A stretch of DNA of 64,000 nt from Bradyrhizobium liaoningense (GTDB lineage: Bacteria; Pseudomonadota; Alphaproteobacteria; Rhizobiales; Xanthobacteraceae), in the NCBI RefSeq assembly GCF_018130785.1, contig NZ_JAFCJT010000017.1, positions 96,453 to 160,452 of the forward strand, read 5' to 3'. Position numbers and translations under genes: made by a program. Shown one piece after another: positions 32,940 through 42,382 of this stretch. The notes below the pieces were generated by a model. The model was not told the origin of the DNA. It saw only the letters and a program-made list of their open reading frames with translations, and searched no databases. Within the stretch, counting starts at the first letter, position 1; each line of letters begins with the position of its first letter.

Positions 32940-33617
32940 ATGCTCAGATATCTGGCGGGTGCGCCTAACAATATTCGCCAATGCGCCGCGTATCTCGCGG
33001 TGCCGATGATCTTTGTTCTCGTCTCTTGCGCCACCTTTCGAGACGTCGCCGCGCAGAGTTCAAGCACCAACGCCGTCCAGGGATTTTCGCAGAACCGCGA
33101 CCAGCCGATCAGCATCGAGGCAGCATCGCTCGAGATGCGCGACAAGAAAAAGGAAGCGACGTTCTCGGGCAAGGTGAAGGTGGTGCAGGGCGACACCACC
33201 ATGACGTCCAAGGCGTTGGTCGTGTTCTACGATTCGAGCTCGCCACCGGCGAACGCGAAGCCCGCAAAGTCCGCTCCGTTGCAGTCGGCCACGCCCGGTC
33301 CGGGCGGAAGTTCGTCGATCCGTCGGCTGGAAGCGCGGGGCAGTGTCGTCGTGGTGCAAAAAGATCAGGTCGTCAACGGCGAGACCGCGATTTTTGACAC
33401 CAGGGCCAATCTGATCACTGTAGCCGGTGGCGTGGTGCTCACCCAGTGCAGGAACGTTCTCCGCGGCACGCGTCTCCTGGTGGACATGACCACGGGCGTT
33501 TCACGGGTCGAATCCGACAGCGGGAAAGTTCACGTGCTGGTCGATCAGTCGTCGAATTCAGGCTGCGGATCGTCGGCAGCGCCCTTGGGGTCGTCTGCGC
33601 CAGGACCGAAGAGGTAA
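32940..33617 (+). CDS. LptA/OstA-like protein
   Basis: 225 residues. N-terminal signal segment (hydrophobic 18-32, ending CATFRDVAAQ), then OstA-N-type beta-jellyroll strands: DQPISIEAASLEMRDKKKEATFSG and later GETAIFDTRANLITVAGGVVLTQ, NVLRGTRLLVDMTTG. A Pro/Ser/Ala insert interrupts the domain (about 100-120) and the tail is Ser/Gly-rich. LptA carries lipopolysaccharide across the periplasm, but the usual lptC-lptA-lptB-rpoN context is absent, so this is probably a paralog. Confidence 0.8.
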   Translation: MLRYLAGAPNNIRQCAAYLAVPMIFVLVSCATFRDVAAQSSSTNAVQGFSQNRDQPISIEAASLEMRDKKKEATFSGKVKVVQGDTTMTSKALVVFYDSSSPPANAKPAKSAPLQSATPGPGGSSSIRRLEARGSVVVVQKDQVVNGETAIFDTRANLITVAGGVVLTQCRNVLRGTRLLVDMTTGVSRVESDSGKVHVLVDQSSNSGCGSSAAPLGSSAPGPKR

Positions 33618-33636
33618 TACAAGAGGCGCGTGCCCC

Positions 33637-34635
33637 TTACGCGCCGAAGCGGTCTTTCCACGCCGGTAATGCTCCCGCAAACGGCAGCGCGGTTGCATGG
33701 TAGACGCCGCGCGCGATCGCGCGGGCGACCACGTTGGCGGCGACCGTGCCGAGCTCGGTGAGGCCGACCAGCGGCTCGATCGGCTTCTCGCAGGTCGCAG
33801 CCGCAAACAGCACGTCGCCGTCGGTCGGTGCATGGACCGGATAGATGGCGCGGGCAAATCCGGTGTGCGCGATCATCGCAAGCCGCTTGGCCTGGGCCTT
33901 GGTCAGCGTGGCGTCGGTGACGACGAGGCCGATCGTGGTGTTCTCACGCGCGCTCGCGGCGGGGCCGCCCTTGATGCGCATCGTAAGCATGTCCGGCGTG
34001 AATTTGGGCGGCAGGCCGCGCCCGCCGAACTCGCCATTCTCCTCGAACGGCGCCGCCCAGAACCACGGTCCCTCGCCGACGGTTGCGCTGCCGACGGCGT
34101 TGACGACCATGATGGCGGCGACCTTGATGCCGTTGGCGAGGACCGCCGAGGCCGAGCCGAGCCCGCCCTTGAAGGTCGCGGTGGTGGCCCCGAGGCCGGC
34201 GCCGACGCTGCCCAGCGCGAAGTCGTGGCCTGCGGCCACAGCTGCGGCGTAACCGAGATCGCGATAGGGCCCGAAGCGCCCCCAGGCCTTGTCGCCGCCG
34301 TTGAGCAGGTCGAACATGATCGCACCCGGCACCAGCGGGATCACGGCGCCGCGGATATTGAGACCGCGGCCGTGTTCCGCGAGCCAGGCTTGCACGCCGC
34401 CGCCGGCCTCGATCCCGAAGGCGGAGCCGCCGGACAGCGCGATCGCATCGACCCGTTCTTGTGTGCTGGCAAGATCGAGCAACGCATCCTCGCGCGTGCC
34501 GGGGCCGCCGCCGCGGACGTCGATCGCCGCGACCGCCGGGGCATCGAAGATGATCGCTGTCGTGCCCGAGGCGACTTTCGCATCCTCGGCGTGGCCGACC
34601 CGGACGCCGGCGATATCGGTGAGGAGATTTTTCAA
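33637..34635 (-). CDS. P1-family (DmpA-type) aminopeptidase/amidase
   Basis: A 332-residue member of peptidase family S58 (L-aminopeptidase/D-esterase). The N-terminal TDIAGVRVGHAEDAK and AIDVRGGGPGTREDALLD are typical, and the autocatalytic region with the N-terminal nucleophile of the beta chain is expected around TIGLVVTDA ... AHTGFARAIYPVHAPTDGD. GGSAFGIEAGGGVQAWL is the other conserved block. No flanking substrate pathway. Confidence 0.88.
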   Translation of the reverse strand: MKNLLTDIAGVRVGHAEDAKVASGTTAIIFDAPAVAAIDVRGGGPGTREDALLDLASTQERVDAIALSGGSAFGIEAGGGVQAWLAEHGRGLNIRGAVIPLVPGAIMFDLLNGGDKAWGRFGPYRDLGYAAAVAAGHDFALGSVGAGLGATTATFKGGLGSASAVLANGIKVAAIMVVNAVGSATVGEGPWFWAAPFEENGEFGGRGLPPKFTPDMLTMRIKGGPAASARENTTIGLVVTDATLTKAQAKRLAMIAHTGFARAIYPVHAPTDGDVLFAAATCEKPIEPLVGLTELGTVAANVVARAIARGVYHATALPFAGALPAWKDRFGA

Positions 34636-34694
34636 GGCGGCTCCGTCGGCTCAAGGCAGTTCGCCATCAGCGATAGCGCACCGGTGCCGTCTGC

Positions 34695-37475
34695 TCAACT
34701 CGCCAGCGCCGTCCTGAGCATCTTGGCAAGCTCGGATTTGCGGTAGGGCTTGGCCAGCAGCAGCACGCCGGAATCGAGCCGACCGTGATGGACGATGGCG
34801 TTCTCGGTGTAGCCCGAGGTGAACAGCGTCTTCAGGTCGGGACGCCGCCGCACCGCCTCGTCCGCGAGCTGGCGGCCGTTCATGTGACCCGGCATGATGA
34901 TGTCGGTGAAGAGCAGGTCGATGCCCTTGTCGGCATCGATGATGGTGAGCGCTTCGGCCGCGTTGGCGGCCTCGAGCGCGGCATAGCCGAGGCTCTTGAT
35001 CTGGGTCACGACATATTGCCGTACCAGCGCGTCGTCCTCGACGATCAGGATCTTCTCGTCGCCGCCGGTGATGGGCACGTTCTGGAGTGCCTCGAACTCG
35101 GTCTCCTGCACGCCGCTCGAGCGCGGCAGGTAGATCTTCACGCTCGTGCCGTGGCCTTCCTCGCTGTAGATCTTGATGTGGCCGCCGGACTGCTTGACGA
35201 AACCGAACACCATGCTGAGCCCGAGCCCGGTGCCCTTGCCGACCTCCTTGGTGGTGAAGAACGGGTCGAACACCCGCTCGATCAGGTCCGGCGGAATGCC
35301 GGTGCCGGTGTCGCTGACCGCGATCATCACATAGCTGCCGGCGACGACGTCGGGATTCATGCTGGCATAGCCGTCGTCTAGGAAGATGTTGCGGGTCTCC
35401 AGCACCAGTGTGCCGCCGTCCGGCATGGCGTCACGCGCGTTCAGCGCGAGATTGAGGATCGCGGTGGAGAGCTGGCCCGGGTCGACCATCGCCGGCCAGG
35501 CATCCTCGGTGAGCTGCGGCGTGATGGTGATCTGCTCGCCGAGGGTCGGGTGCAGCAGCTTGGCGGCGTCGAGCGCCAGCGCATTGACGTCGATCTCGCG
35601 CGGCTGGAGCGGCTGCTTGCGGGCAAAGGCGAGCAGGTGCTTGGTCAGTTGCGCGCCGCGTTCGGCGGCGTCGTCGATCAGCTTGGTGATGGCGGCGAGC
35701 TCGGGGCGGTCGGCCACCGCATCCGCGAGGATGCCGATCGTGCCGGTGATGACGGTCAGCACGTTGTTGAAATCGTGGGCGACGCCGCCGGTCAGCTGGC
35801 CGATGGAGTCCATTTTCTGGACCTGCCTGAGCTGGGCTTCCGCGGCCTGCTTCTCGGTGAGGTCGCGGCCGATGAAGAAATGGCGCTTCACCGGCTCCGA
35901 CCAGGTCCCCATCCAGTTCAGCGTCACCTCGTGACCGTCGTAGTGGTAGTAGCGCGCCTCGAAGCTGCGCTTGACCGCGCCACGCCGCGCCGCGCGCATC
36001 TCGCCCCGCGTCTTGTCGAGATCGTCAGGGTGAATGAACTCGGTGGCGCTGTGGCCGATCATGTCCTCCGGCTTGTACCCGAGAATGTCCTTCACGCTCG
36101 GGCTGATCTGGATGAAATTGCCGTAACCGTCCGTCACGAGGATCAGGTCCTGCGAGGTCTCGAAGATGCGCTGGCGCTCCTCGATCTCGCGGTTGAGAGC
36201 GGATTCCGCCCGCTTCCGCTCGGTGATGTCGCGGGCGACCTTGGAGGCGCCGATGATCTTGCCGTCGGTCGATCGCAGCGGGACCTGGCTCAGCAGGACG
36301 TCGATCGGCTGGCCGTTCTTGTGCAGCCGCACGGTCTCGTGCTGGTCGATGACCTCGCCGTTGCGGGTGCGGGCCAGCATTTCGGCGACTTCCTCGCGCT
36401 GCCCCTCGGGCATGATGATATCGACCTGGCGGCCGATCGCCTCGTTGGCGGAGTAGCCGAAGACGCGCTCGGCCGCATTGTTCCAGGACGTGATGGTGCC
36501 GTCGAGCGACTTCGTGATGATGGCGTCGTTGGAGGATTCGACGACGGCGCTGAACAGCCGCTCGCGCTCGGCATAATAGTTCCGCTCCGAGCTCGACTGC
36601 CGCTGTAGCGCGCCGACCATGCCTGCCGTGTTCGCCTGGAGACGCACGTTCTCGATGAGCAGAACCGCGAGCACGAAACTCGATGCAAAGAGGCCGTAGA
36701 CCCGGCCAGTATAGAAGCCGAGATCGAAACGCGCGACGTTGACGATCGCGGACAGCGCGATGTCGAACAGCCAGGCGCACATCGTGACCATGAGCCAGAC
36801 GTCGATCACCGTGTGCGGCTTGCGAAACCACAGCGTGACCAGCGCCGCGAAGCTCAGGGACCACACGAACGACACCACGCCGATCATGGTGGTGGTGTAG
36901 TGGCCGTCCTTGAGCAGGACCGGCAGCAGGCCGTGCTGCGCAGTCACCAGCCAGGCGAAGACGGTCAACGCGACGAACACGCCGGCGACGGAGAGTGCTA
37001 TCGCGGGAGCTGACGAGCCCGCAATCCCGTTGCCGCCGTTGCCGTCCTTGAGCCAGGCATAGGCCAGCACGAACAGCGGGAAACCGCCGTGCCAGATCAT
37101 GTAGAGCCAGACGGTGGTCTGCGAGCCTGCACCGAGCAATCCGGCCGGGGCGAACAGCCCGGGGAAGGTGAGGGCGTGGGTCACCGCGGCGCCCGCCGTG
37201 AACAGATAGCCGGTCGACAGCAGCAGCAGCGCGCGGCTGCGCAGCACGGCGAACTGCGACAGCAGCAAAACGGCAGTGATGATGTCGCTGACCGCGAGCG
37301 CCGACTGGTAGCTCGCCACGAAGGCCGGCACCTGCACCAGCGGCAAGCCCGCAAACGGTACGGCCAGCGCGAACAGGATCGCGGAGATGCCGACGATCGC
37401 CAATGCCGCCCTGCGATCGCTCCGCGTAGCCGGCAAGGTCGACAGGAACGTGCTTCGGTCGTTGGGTGCTAGCAC
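34695..37475 (-). CDS. MASE4 hybrid sensor histidine kinase with receiver domain
   Basis: 926 residues. The first 280 residues are a multi-helix MASE4-type membrane sensor. Two PAS domains follow (about 308-420 and 435-540), a HisKA domain with His567 in GGVAHDFNNVLTVI, HATPase with NLALNARDAM, VSDTGTGIPPD and GKGTGLGLSMVFG, and a C-terminal receiver domain (about 810-920; LIVEDDALVRQ, DLLFTDIIMPGHMNG, LAKPYRKSEL). The start is GTG at 37475, overlapped by a 9-codon leader ORF that owns the good ribosome site. Confidence 0.9.
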   Translation of the reverse strand: MLAPNDRSTFLSTLPATRSDRRAALAIVGISAILFALAVPFAGLPLVQVPAFVASYQSALAVSDIITAVLLLSQFAVLRSRALLLLSTGYLFTAGAAVTHALTFPGLFAPAGLLGAGSQTTVWLYMIWHGGFPLFVLAYAWLKDGNGGNGIAGSSAPAIALSVAGVFVALTVFAWLVTAQHGLLPVLLKDGHYTTTMIGVVSFVWSLSFAALVTLWFRKPHTVIDVWLMVTMCAWLFDIALSAIVNVARFDLGFYTGRVYGLFASSFVLAVLLIENVRLQANTAGMVGALQRQSSSERNYYAERERLFSAVVESSNDAIITKSLDGTITSWNNAAERVFGYSANEAIGRQVDIIMPEGQREEVAEMLARTRNGEVIDQHETVRLHKNGQPIDVLLSQVPLRSTDGKIIGASKVARDITERKRAESALNREIEERQRIFETSQDLILVTDGYGNFIQISPSVKDILGYKPEDMIGHSATEFIHPDDLDKTRGEMRAARRGAVKRSFEARYYHYDGHEVTLNWMGTWSEPVKRHFFIGRDLTEKQAAEAQLRQVQKMDSIGQLTGGVAHDFNNVLTVITGTIGILADAVADRPELAAITKLIDDAAERGAQLTKHLLAFARKQPLQPREIDVNALALDAAKLLHPTLGEQITITPQLTEDAWPAMVDPGQLSTAILNLALNARDAMPDGGTLVLETRNIFLDDGYASMNPDVVAGSYVMIAVSDTGTGIPPDLIERVFDPFFTTKEVGKGTGLGLSMVFGFVKQSGGHIKIYSEEGHGTSVKIYLPRSSGVQETEFEALQNVPITGGDEKILIVEDDALVRQYVVTQIKSLGYAALEAANAAEALTIIDADKGIDLLFTDIIMPGHMNGRQLADEAVRRRPDLKTLFTSGYTENAIVHHGRLDSGVLLLAKPYRKSELAKMLRTALAS

Positions 37476-37498
37476 GTCGAGCTCTCGAACGCCGGCAT
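37469..37498 (-). CDS. Nine-codon leader ORF upstream of the MASE4 kinase
   Basis: ATG CCG GCG TTC GAG AGC TCG ACG TGC TAG (MPAFESSTC) has AGGAGG 5 bases before it, while the kinase's own GTG start inside it has no ribosome site. The leader stop overlaps the kinase start (GTGCTAG), so ribosomes ending the leader could restart on the kinase. Alternatively the kinase starts elsewhere or an indel separates the site from the gene. Confidence 0.35.
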   Translation of the reverse strand: MPAFESSTC

Positions 37499-37740
37499 GA
37501 TGACCTCCTAGTCAATCTCTTCCGGCCGGGAAGCCGCTACCGTCATGGTAGCCCGCTCCGGGCGCGCATCCTGACAGAAAGCGCTCGCGACTCAACCGAA
37601 GGTTACAGCTTACTTAACGTGGCGGGGGACTCGGAACGGGTAACTGGTAAGAGGTGCTTTACCGGACGGACTCATACTGCCTTGCCGGCCTCTTGCGGTG
37701 AATTGAACCAAATAATGATACGAATCCGGAAGTTGTTCCC

Positions 37741-38127
37741 ATGCCCCGTGTCCTCGTTGTCGACGACCAGAAGGAGGTCCGCGCCATGGTCGCGATCGTG
37801 CTTCGGGTCAACCATTTTGATGTGGTCGAGGCCGAGAGCGGCGCAGCGGGACTGAAAGCCTTCAAAGAGGGGGCTTTCGATGCGGCGATTGTCGATATTT
37901 TCCTGGCCGACACCAGCGGCGTCGACGTCATGGTGGCTCTTCGGGAGCGAGTTCCCGGGTTCCCGATCGTTGCGGTCTCCGGCATGACCGCGCTGGATTT
38001 CATGGACGAGGCGCCCGGTCTGGCCGACGTGGTATGCCTGCAAAAGCCGTTTCGACCGAACGATCTCCTGCAAGCGCTCCGCAAGGCCCAGGCTGCGGCG
38101 GGCGGCGAGCTCTCCGCCGCTGTCTGA
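37741..38127 (+). CDS. Single-domain response regulator (CheY-like)
   Basis: 128 residues, a lone receiver domain: acidic pocket Asp8-Asp9 in LVVDDQKEV, phospho-acceptor Asp52 in AAIVDIFLAD, Ser80 in VAVSGMT, and Lys102 in CLQKPFRPN. No output domain. It is divergent from the MASE4 hybrid kinase across 265 bases, so the kinase is its likely phospho-donor. Confidence 0.9.
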   Translation: MPRVLVVDDQKEVRAMVAIVLRVNHFDVVEAESGAAGLKAFKEGAFDAAIVDIFLADTSGVDVMVALRERVPGFPIVAVSGMTALDFMDEAPGLADVVCLQKPFRPNDLLQALRKAQAAAGGELSAAV

Positions 38128-38143
38128 CCGTACGGCAAAAGAA

Positions 38144-38167
38144 AACGCCCCGGCGAACCGGGGCGTT
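38144..38167 (-). terminator. Rho-independent terminator of livK
   Basis: AACGCCCCGG-CGAA-CCGGGGCGTT is a perfect 10-bp stem. On the minus strand it is followed by TTTTCTTTT, 36 bases after the livK stop. It resembles the rpsD terminator core and may also stop the convergent response regulator gene. Confidence 0.85.
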
Positions 38168-38202
38168 GGGATCGATCTGGCTAAAAGGTCAGGTATCCTG
38201 TC

Positions 38203-39321
38203 TTAGGTGCCATTGCCCTTGATTTCGGCGTAGCCGCCCTTGGCGTCCCACTTGTAGACGACATAGTCGAGCTGCTTGATGTCGCCCTTGGCGTCATACT
38301 CGATCGGGCCGATCACGGTGTCCCACTTGCCGGCCTTGATCGCCGCCATGACCTTCTTGGCGTCAGTGGTGGCGGCCTTCTTCGCCGCCTGCGACCAGAC
38401 TTGCATCGCCGCGTAGGTGTAGAGCGTATAGCCCTCGGGATCGATGTTCTTGGCCTTGAAGGCGTCGACGATCTTCTTCGCGGTCGGCTTGTTGCGCGGA
38501 TCGGGACCGAAGGTGAACAGCGTGCCTTCGCCGGCCGGGCCGGTGATGGAGGCGTACTCCTTGTCGGCGAGCGCATCGCCGGCCATCAGGATCGTCTTGA
38601 GGCCCTGGTCACGCATCTGGCGCAGGATCAGGCCGCTCTCCTGATGGTAGCCGCCGACATAGACGAGATCGATGTTGTCGCGCTTCAGGCGCGAGACGAT
38701 CGCGTTGAAGTCCTTGTCGCCCTTGTTGTAGGACTCGTACATCTTCTCGGTGATGCCGGCCTTGTTGAGCGCCTTCTTGGTTTCATCGGCGAGACCCTTG
38801 CCGTAGGTGGTCTTGTCGTTGAGGATCGCGATGTTCTTGCCCTTGAAGTTCTTGGCGATGTACTGCGCCGCGACAAGGCCCTGCTGGTCGTCACGGCCGC
38901 AGACGCGTGCCACGTTCCAGAGTCCGCTATCGGTGAACTTCGGATTGGTCGAGGCGGGGGTAATCTGGAGCACGTTGCCGTCGGCATAGGCTTCGGAGGC
39001 GGGGATCGACGACGACGAGCAATAGTGCCCGGCCACGAACGGGATTTTCGCGCCGGCGATCTTCTCGGCGATCGAGCGCGCCTGCTTCGGATCGCAGGCG
39101 TCGTCCTCGACAGTGAGCGCGAGCTTCTTGCCGTTGACGCCGCCGGCGGCGTTGATGTCAGCCACGGCCATCTCGGCGCCGTTCTTCATCTGGCGGCCGA
39201 AGGCGGACTCGCCGCCGGTCATCGGGCCTGCGACTGCGACGGTGACATCCTGCGCGAACGCCGCGCTCGATAGCGCGATCGATGCGCCGAATGCCAGACC
39301 GATGAGCTTCAGTGATTTCAT
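38203..39321 (-). CDS. livK: Branched-chain amino acid ABC transporter, periplasmic binding protein
   Basis: 372 residues, periplasmic type I binding protein. Signal peptide MKSLKLIGLAFGASIALSSA-AFA; then VAVAGPMTGGESAFGRQMKNG, GHYCSSSSIPASEAY, AILNDKTTYGKGLADETKKA and YVGGYHQESGLI. These match LivJ/LivK family proteins, which bind leucine, isoleucine or valine (some bind amides or aromatic acids). It is the last gene of the liv cluster, 162 bases after livF. Confidence 0.93.
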   Translation of the reverse strand: MKSLKLIGLAFGASIALSSAAFAQDVTVAVAGPMTGGESAFGRQMKNGAEMAVADINAAGGVNGKKLALTVEDDACDPKQARSIAEKIAGAKIPFVAGHYCSSSSIPASEAYADGNVLQITPASTNPKFTDSGLWNVARVCGRDDQQGLVAAQYIAKNFKGKNIAILNDKTTYGKGLADETKKALNKAGITEKMYESYNKGDKDFNAIVSRLKRDNIDLVYVGGYHQESGLILRQMRDQGLKTILMAGDALADKEYASITGPAGEGTLFTFGPDPRNKPTAKKIVDAFKAKNIDPEGYTLYTYAAMQVWSQAAKKAATTDAKKVMAAIKAGKWDTVIGPIEYDAKGDIKQLDYVVYKWDAKGGYAEIKGNGT

Positions 39322-39483
39322 GAGATACCTCGCGGGTGGTCGCCTGTGGAAGTTGCCGGGTATGCCCGGTTCAAACCAGCGCCATTCTCGAATGAATCTC
39401 GGGAGAAGTCACCGGCAAAATACGGGCAATGGCGGAGATATCTCGCCACATTCGGCCGCACGGTGCGCCGCCGTCGGGCAGCC

Positions 39484-40227
39484 TCAGCCGTGCCGGCCGC
39501 CTTCCAGGTAGGCGGCGCGAATCTCGGGGCGCTGCAACAACTCGGTGCCCGTCCCGGCCAGCGTGATCAGGCCGTTGACCATGACGTAACCGCGATGGGC
39601 GAGCTTCAGCGCATGGTTGGCATTCTGCTCGACGATCAGCACGGTCAGGCCGTCCTGCCGGTTCAGGGTGCGGATCGCATCGAAAATCTGGCGCGCGATC
39701 AGCGGCGCCAGCCCGAGCGAGGGCTCGTCGAGCAGAAGCAGGCGGGGGCGGCTCATCAGGGCGCGGCCGATTGCCAGCATCTGCTGCTCGCCGCCGGACA
39801 GCGTTCCACCGCGCTGGGCGTAGCGCTCCTTCAGGCGCGGAAACAGCGTGAACACGCGTTGGAGCGTGGCCTCGCGTTCCGCGTCCGTGCATCCGGTGGC
39901 ATCCGCCCCCATCTGCAGGTTTTCCGCCACGCTCATGCGCGGGAAGATGCGGCGGCCTTCCGGCGATTGCGCGATGCGCAAATGGGCGATCTCATGGGTG
40001 GGAACGTCGGTGATGTCGCGGCCTTCGTACAGGATCTGGCCGGCGCGGGCGCGCGGCTTGCCGAAGATCGTCATCATCAGTGTCGACTTGCCGGCGCCGT
40101 TGGCGCCGATCAGGGCCACGATCTCGCCGGCGCTGATCTCGACATCGACGCCCTTCAGCGCCTCGATCTTGCCGTAGGCGGCGCGCAGGCCCCGGATCGA
40201 GAGCAGGGGAGTGGACGCCGACGTCAC
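39484..40227 (-). CDS. livF: Branched-chain amino acid ABC transporter ATPase
   Basis: 247 residues. Walker A LIGANGAGKSTLM, Q-loop IAQSPEGRRIFPRMS, signature LSGGEQQMLAIGRAL, Walker B LLLLDEPSLGLAP and the H-loop histidine, ending GTELLQRPEIRAAYLEGG as in LivF. The start is GTG overlapping the livG stop (GTGA), chosen because it begins the domain with LLSIRGLRAAYGKIEALKGV. Cytosolic. Confidence 0.94.
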   Translation of the reverse strand: MTSASTPLLSIRGLRAAYGKIEALKGVDVEISAGEIVALIGANGAGKSTLMMTIFGKPRARAGQILYEGRDITDVPTHEIAHLRIAQSPEGRRIFPRMSVAENLQMGADATGCTDAEREATLQRVFTLFPRLKERYAQRGGTLSGGEQQMLAIGRALMSRPRLLLLDEPSLGLAPLIARQIFDAIRTLNRQDGLTVLIVEQNANHALKLAHRGYVMVNGLITLAGTGTELLQRPEIRAAYLEGGRHG

Positions 40228-41057
40228 GACCCGCTCTCCATCACGGCCACGGCCTCTTCCTCGTCGGTGCCGAGATAGGCCGCGATCACCTTGGGATCGT
40301 CGCGGATCTCGCGCGGAGAGCCTTCCGCGATCTTGACGCCGTGGTCCATCACCACGATGTGGTCGGATATCTCCATGACGACCGACATGTCGTGCTCGAT
40401 CAGCAGGATCGAAGTGCCGAGCTCGTTGCGGATCGAGAGCAGAAGCTCGCTCAAGGCTGCGCTCTCGCGCGCGTTGAGACCCGCGGCGGGCTCGTCCAGG
40501 CACAAGAGCGCGGGCTCGGTGCACATCGCGCGCGCAATCTCGAGCCGGCGCTGGTCGCCATAGGAGAAATTACCGGCGGCATCATCGGCCCGATCGAGCA
40601 GATTGACCCGCTTGAGCCAGTCGGTGGCGAGATCGATCGCGTGCTTTTCGGCGTCCCGGTAAACGGGGGCGCCGATAAGGCCGAGGAAGGTGAAGCCGGA
40701 GGCGCGCATCAACGCGTTGTGCTGTGCCACCATGAGGTTTTCCAGCGCGGTCATGCCGGGAAACAGGCGGATGTTCTGGAAGGTGCGCGCCACCTTGGCC
40801 TGCTTGGCGATGCGGAAATCGTTCAGCCGCTCCAGCGCAATCACCTTGCCGTCGTCATGGGTGAGGCGAATGGCGCCGCCGCTCGGCTTGTAGAAGCCGG
40901 TGATGCAGTTGAACACGGTGGTCTTGCCGGCGCCGTTCGGCCCGATCAGCGCGGTGATCTTCTTCCGCTCGGCCGCAAACGACAGGTCCTGCACGGCGAC
41001 GATGCCACCGAAGCGCATGGTCAGCCGGTCCACACCGAGAATCTCGTCGCCGCTCAT
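40224..41057 (-). CDS. livG: Branched-chain amino acid ABC transporter ATPase
   Basis: 277 residues. Walker A LIGPNGAGKTTVFNCITGFY, Q-loop ARTFQNIRLFPGMTALEN, signature FSYGDQRRLEIARAM (variant of LSGGQ), Walker B LLCLDEPAAGLN, H-loop IEHDMSVVMEI. The longer second half and the GFYKPSGG motif are typical of LivG. ATG overlaps the livM stop (ATGA), and its own stop overlaps the livF start, so translation is coupled. Confidence 0.95.
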   Translation of the reverse strand: MSGDEILGVDRLTMRFGGIVAVQDLSFAAERKKITALIGPNGAGKTTVFNCITGFYKPSGGAIRLTHDDGKVIALERLNDFRIAKQAKVARTFQNIRLFPGMTALENLMVAQHNALMRASGFTFLGLIGAPVYRDAEKHAIDLATDWLKRVNLLDRADDAAGNFSYGDQRRLEIARAMCTEPALLCLDEPAAGLNARESAALSELLLSIRNELGTSILLIEHDMSVVMEISDHIVVMDHGVKIAEGSPREIRDDPKVIAAYLGTDEEEAVAVMESGS

Positions 41058-42373
41058 CCGTGCCCTTCCTTGACGAGGTCGGAGGAGATCGCCTGCGCCT
41101 TGGTCAGATACACGGTCGGCGCGCGATGGCCGATCAGGCCGCGCGGCCGCCAGATCATGATCAGTACCATGGCCATACCGAACACCAGCATGCGGTAGGT
41201 CTCGAGGCCGCGGAACAGCTCGAAGCCGCCGATCATGGCGAGCGCGGCGAGCGCGACGCCGAGCTGCGAGCCCATGCCGCCGAGCACGACGATGGCGAGC
41301 ACCAGCGCCGATTCCTGGAAGGTGAAGGATTCCGGACTGATGAAGCCCTGGCGCGTCGCGAAGAACGCACCGGCAAAGCCGCCGAACATGGCGCCGGTCG
41401 CGAACGCCGTGAGCTTGGTGGTCGTGGTGTTGATGCCGAGCGCGCGGCAGGCGACCTCGTCCTCGCGCAAGGCCTCCCAGGCGCGGCCGATCGGCAGGCG
41501 GCGCAGCCGGATCGTCACCCAGTTGGTGAGCAGCGCAAGCGCCAGGATCAGATAGAACAGGAAGACGATGCGGTGGGTCGGCGAATATTCGATGCCGAGC
41601 CTGGCCGCGAGCCCGTTGTCGCTGTTGTCCAGCGGGATGCCGAAGAAGGAGGGGCGGGGAATGCTGGAGACGCCGTTGGGGCCGCCGGTGAGGCTCTGCC
41701 AGTTGATGATGACGAGGCGGATGATTTCGCCGAAGGCGAGCGTCACGATGGCGAGATAGTCGCCGCGCAGCCGCAGCACGGGGAAGCCGAGCAGCACGCC
41801 CCAGAACGCGGCGAGGATGCCGGCGAGCGGCAGGCAGACCCAGAACGACCAGCCGAAATTGGTGGCAAGCAGCGCGTAGGAATAGGCGCCCACCGCGTAG
41901 AAGGCGACGTAGCCGAGATCGAGCAGGCCGGCGAGCCCGACCACGACGTTCAGCCCCCAGCCCAGCATCACATAGGTGAGCACGAGGATCGCGAGATCGA
42001 GGATATAGCGCTGGTCGTAGAAGATCACCGGCACAAGCACCGTGAAGATCAGAAGAACGGGCGCCAGGTAGCGGCCCAGAAACGACATGCCGCTGCGTAC
42101 AGCCGGCGGCACCAGCTTGTCGGTGCCGTTTGGACCGATCCACTGTCGCAAGAGCCCGATCACGATCGAGCCGCCGAACACGGCGGCGACGAGGGAGGCG
42201 ACCTCGCCGAAGCGCGTCCAATAGGTGAGCTGGCCGTCGGAACCCGCTTCGGTGCGGATGCCGACCATCAGCGAGAAGAGCACCAGCGCGATCAGGGCGT
42301 TGACGAAGGCCGTCTTCAGGAGAGCGGGGATGCCCGTTGCAGGTTTGGCCGTATTGGTCGAGGAAACTATCAC
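41054..42373 (-). CDS. livM: Branched-chain amino acid ABC transporter permease
   Basis: 439 residues, integral inner-membrane permease. About ten hydrophobic segments; conserved LNVVVGLAGLLDLGYVAFYAVGAYSYAL and NWVTIRLRRLPIGRAWEALREDEVACRALGIN, the latter being the cytoplasmic EAA-like loop contacting LivG. The N-terminus is longer than E. coli LivM. Start GTG at 42373, 9 bases after the livH stop. Confidence 0.93.
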   Translation of the reverse strand: MIVSSTNTAKPATGIPALLKTAFVNALIALVLFSLMVGIRTEAGSDGQLTYWTRFGEVASLVAAVFGGSIVIGLLRQWIGPNGTDKLVPPAVRSGMSFLGRYLAPVLLIFTVLVPVIFYDQRYILDLAILVLTYVMLGWGLNVVVGLAGLLDLGYVAFYAVGAYSYALLATNFGWSFWVCLPLAGILAAFWGVLLGFPVLRLRGDYLAIVTLAFGEIIRLVIINWQSLTGGPNGVSSIPRPSFFGIPLDNSDNGLAARLGIEYSPTHRIVFLFYLILALALLTNWVTIRLRRLPIGRAWEALREDEVACRALGINTTTTKLTAFATGAMFGGFAGAFFATRQGFISPESFTFQESALVLAIVVLGGMGSQLGVALAALAMIGGFELFRGLETYRMLVFGMAMVLIMIWRPRGLIGHRAPTVYLTKAQAISSDLVKEGHG

Positions 42374-42382
42374 GCGCGACCG

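Noticed and set aside
37603..37618. TTAC-N7-TTAAC as a CtrA box between the MASE4 kinase and the response regulator
   Set aside because: One half-site deviates and no second site supports it.
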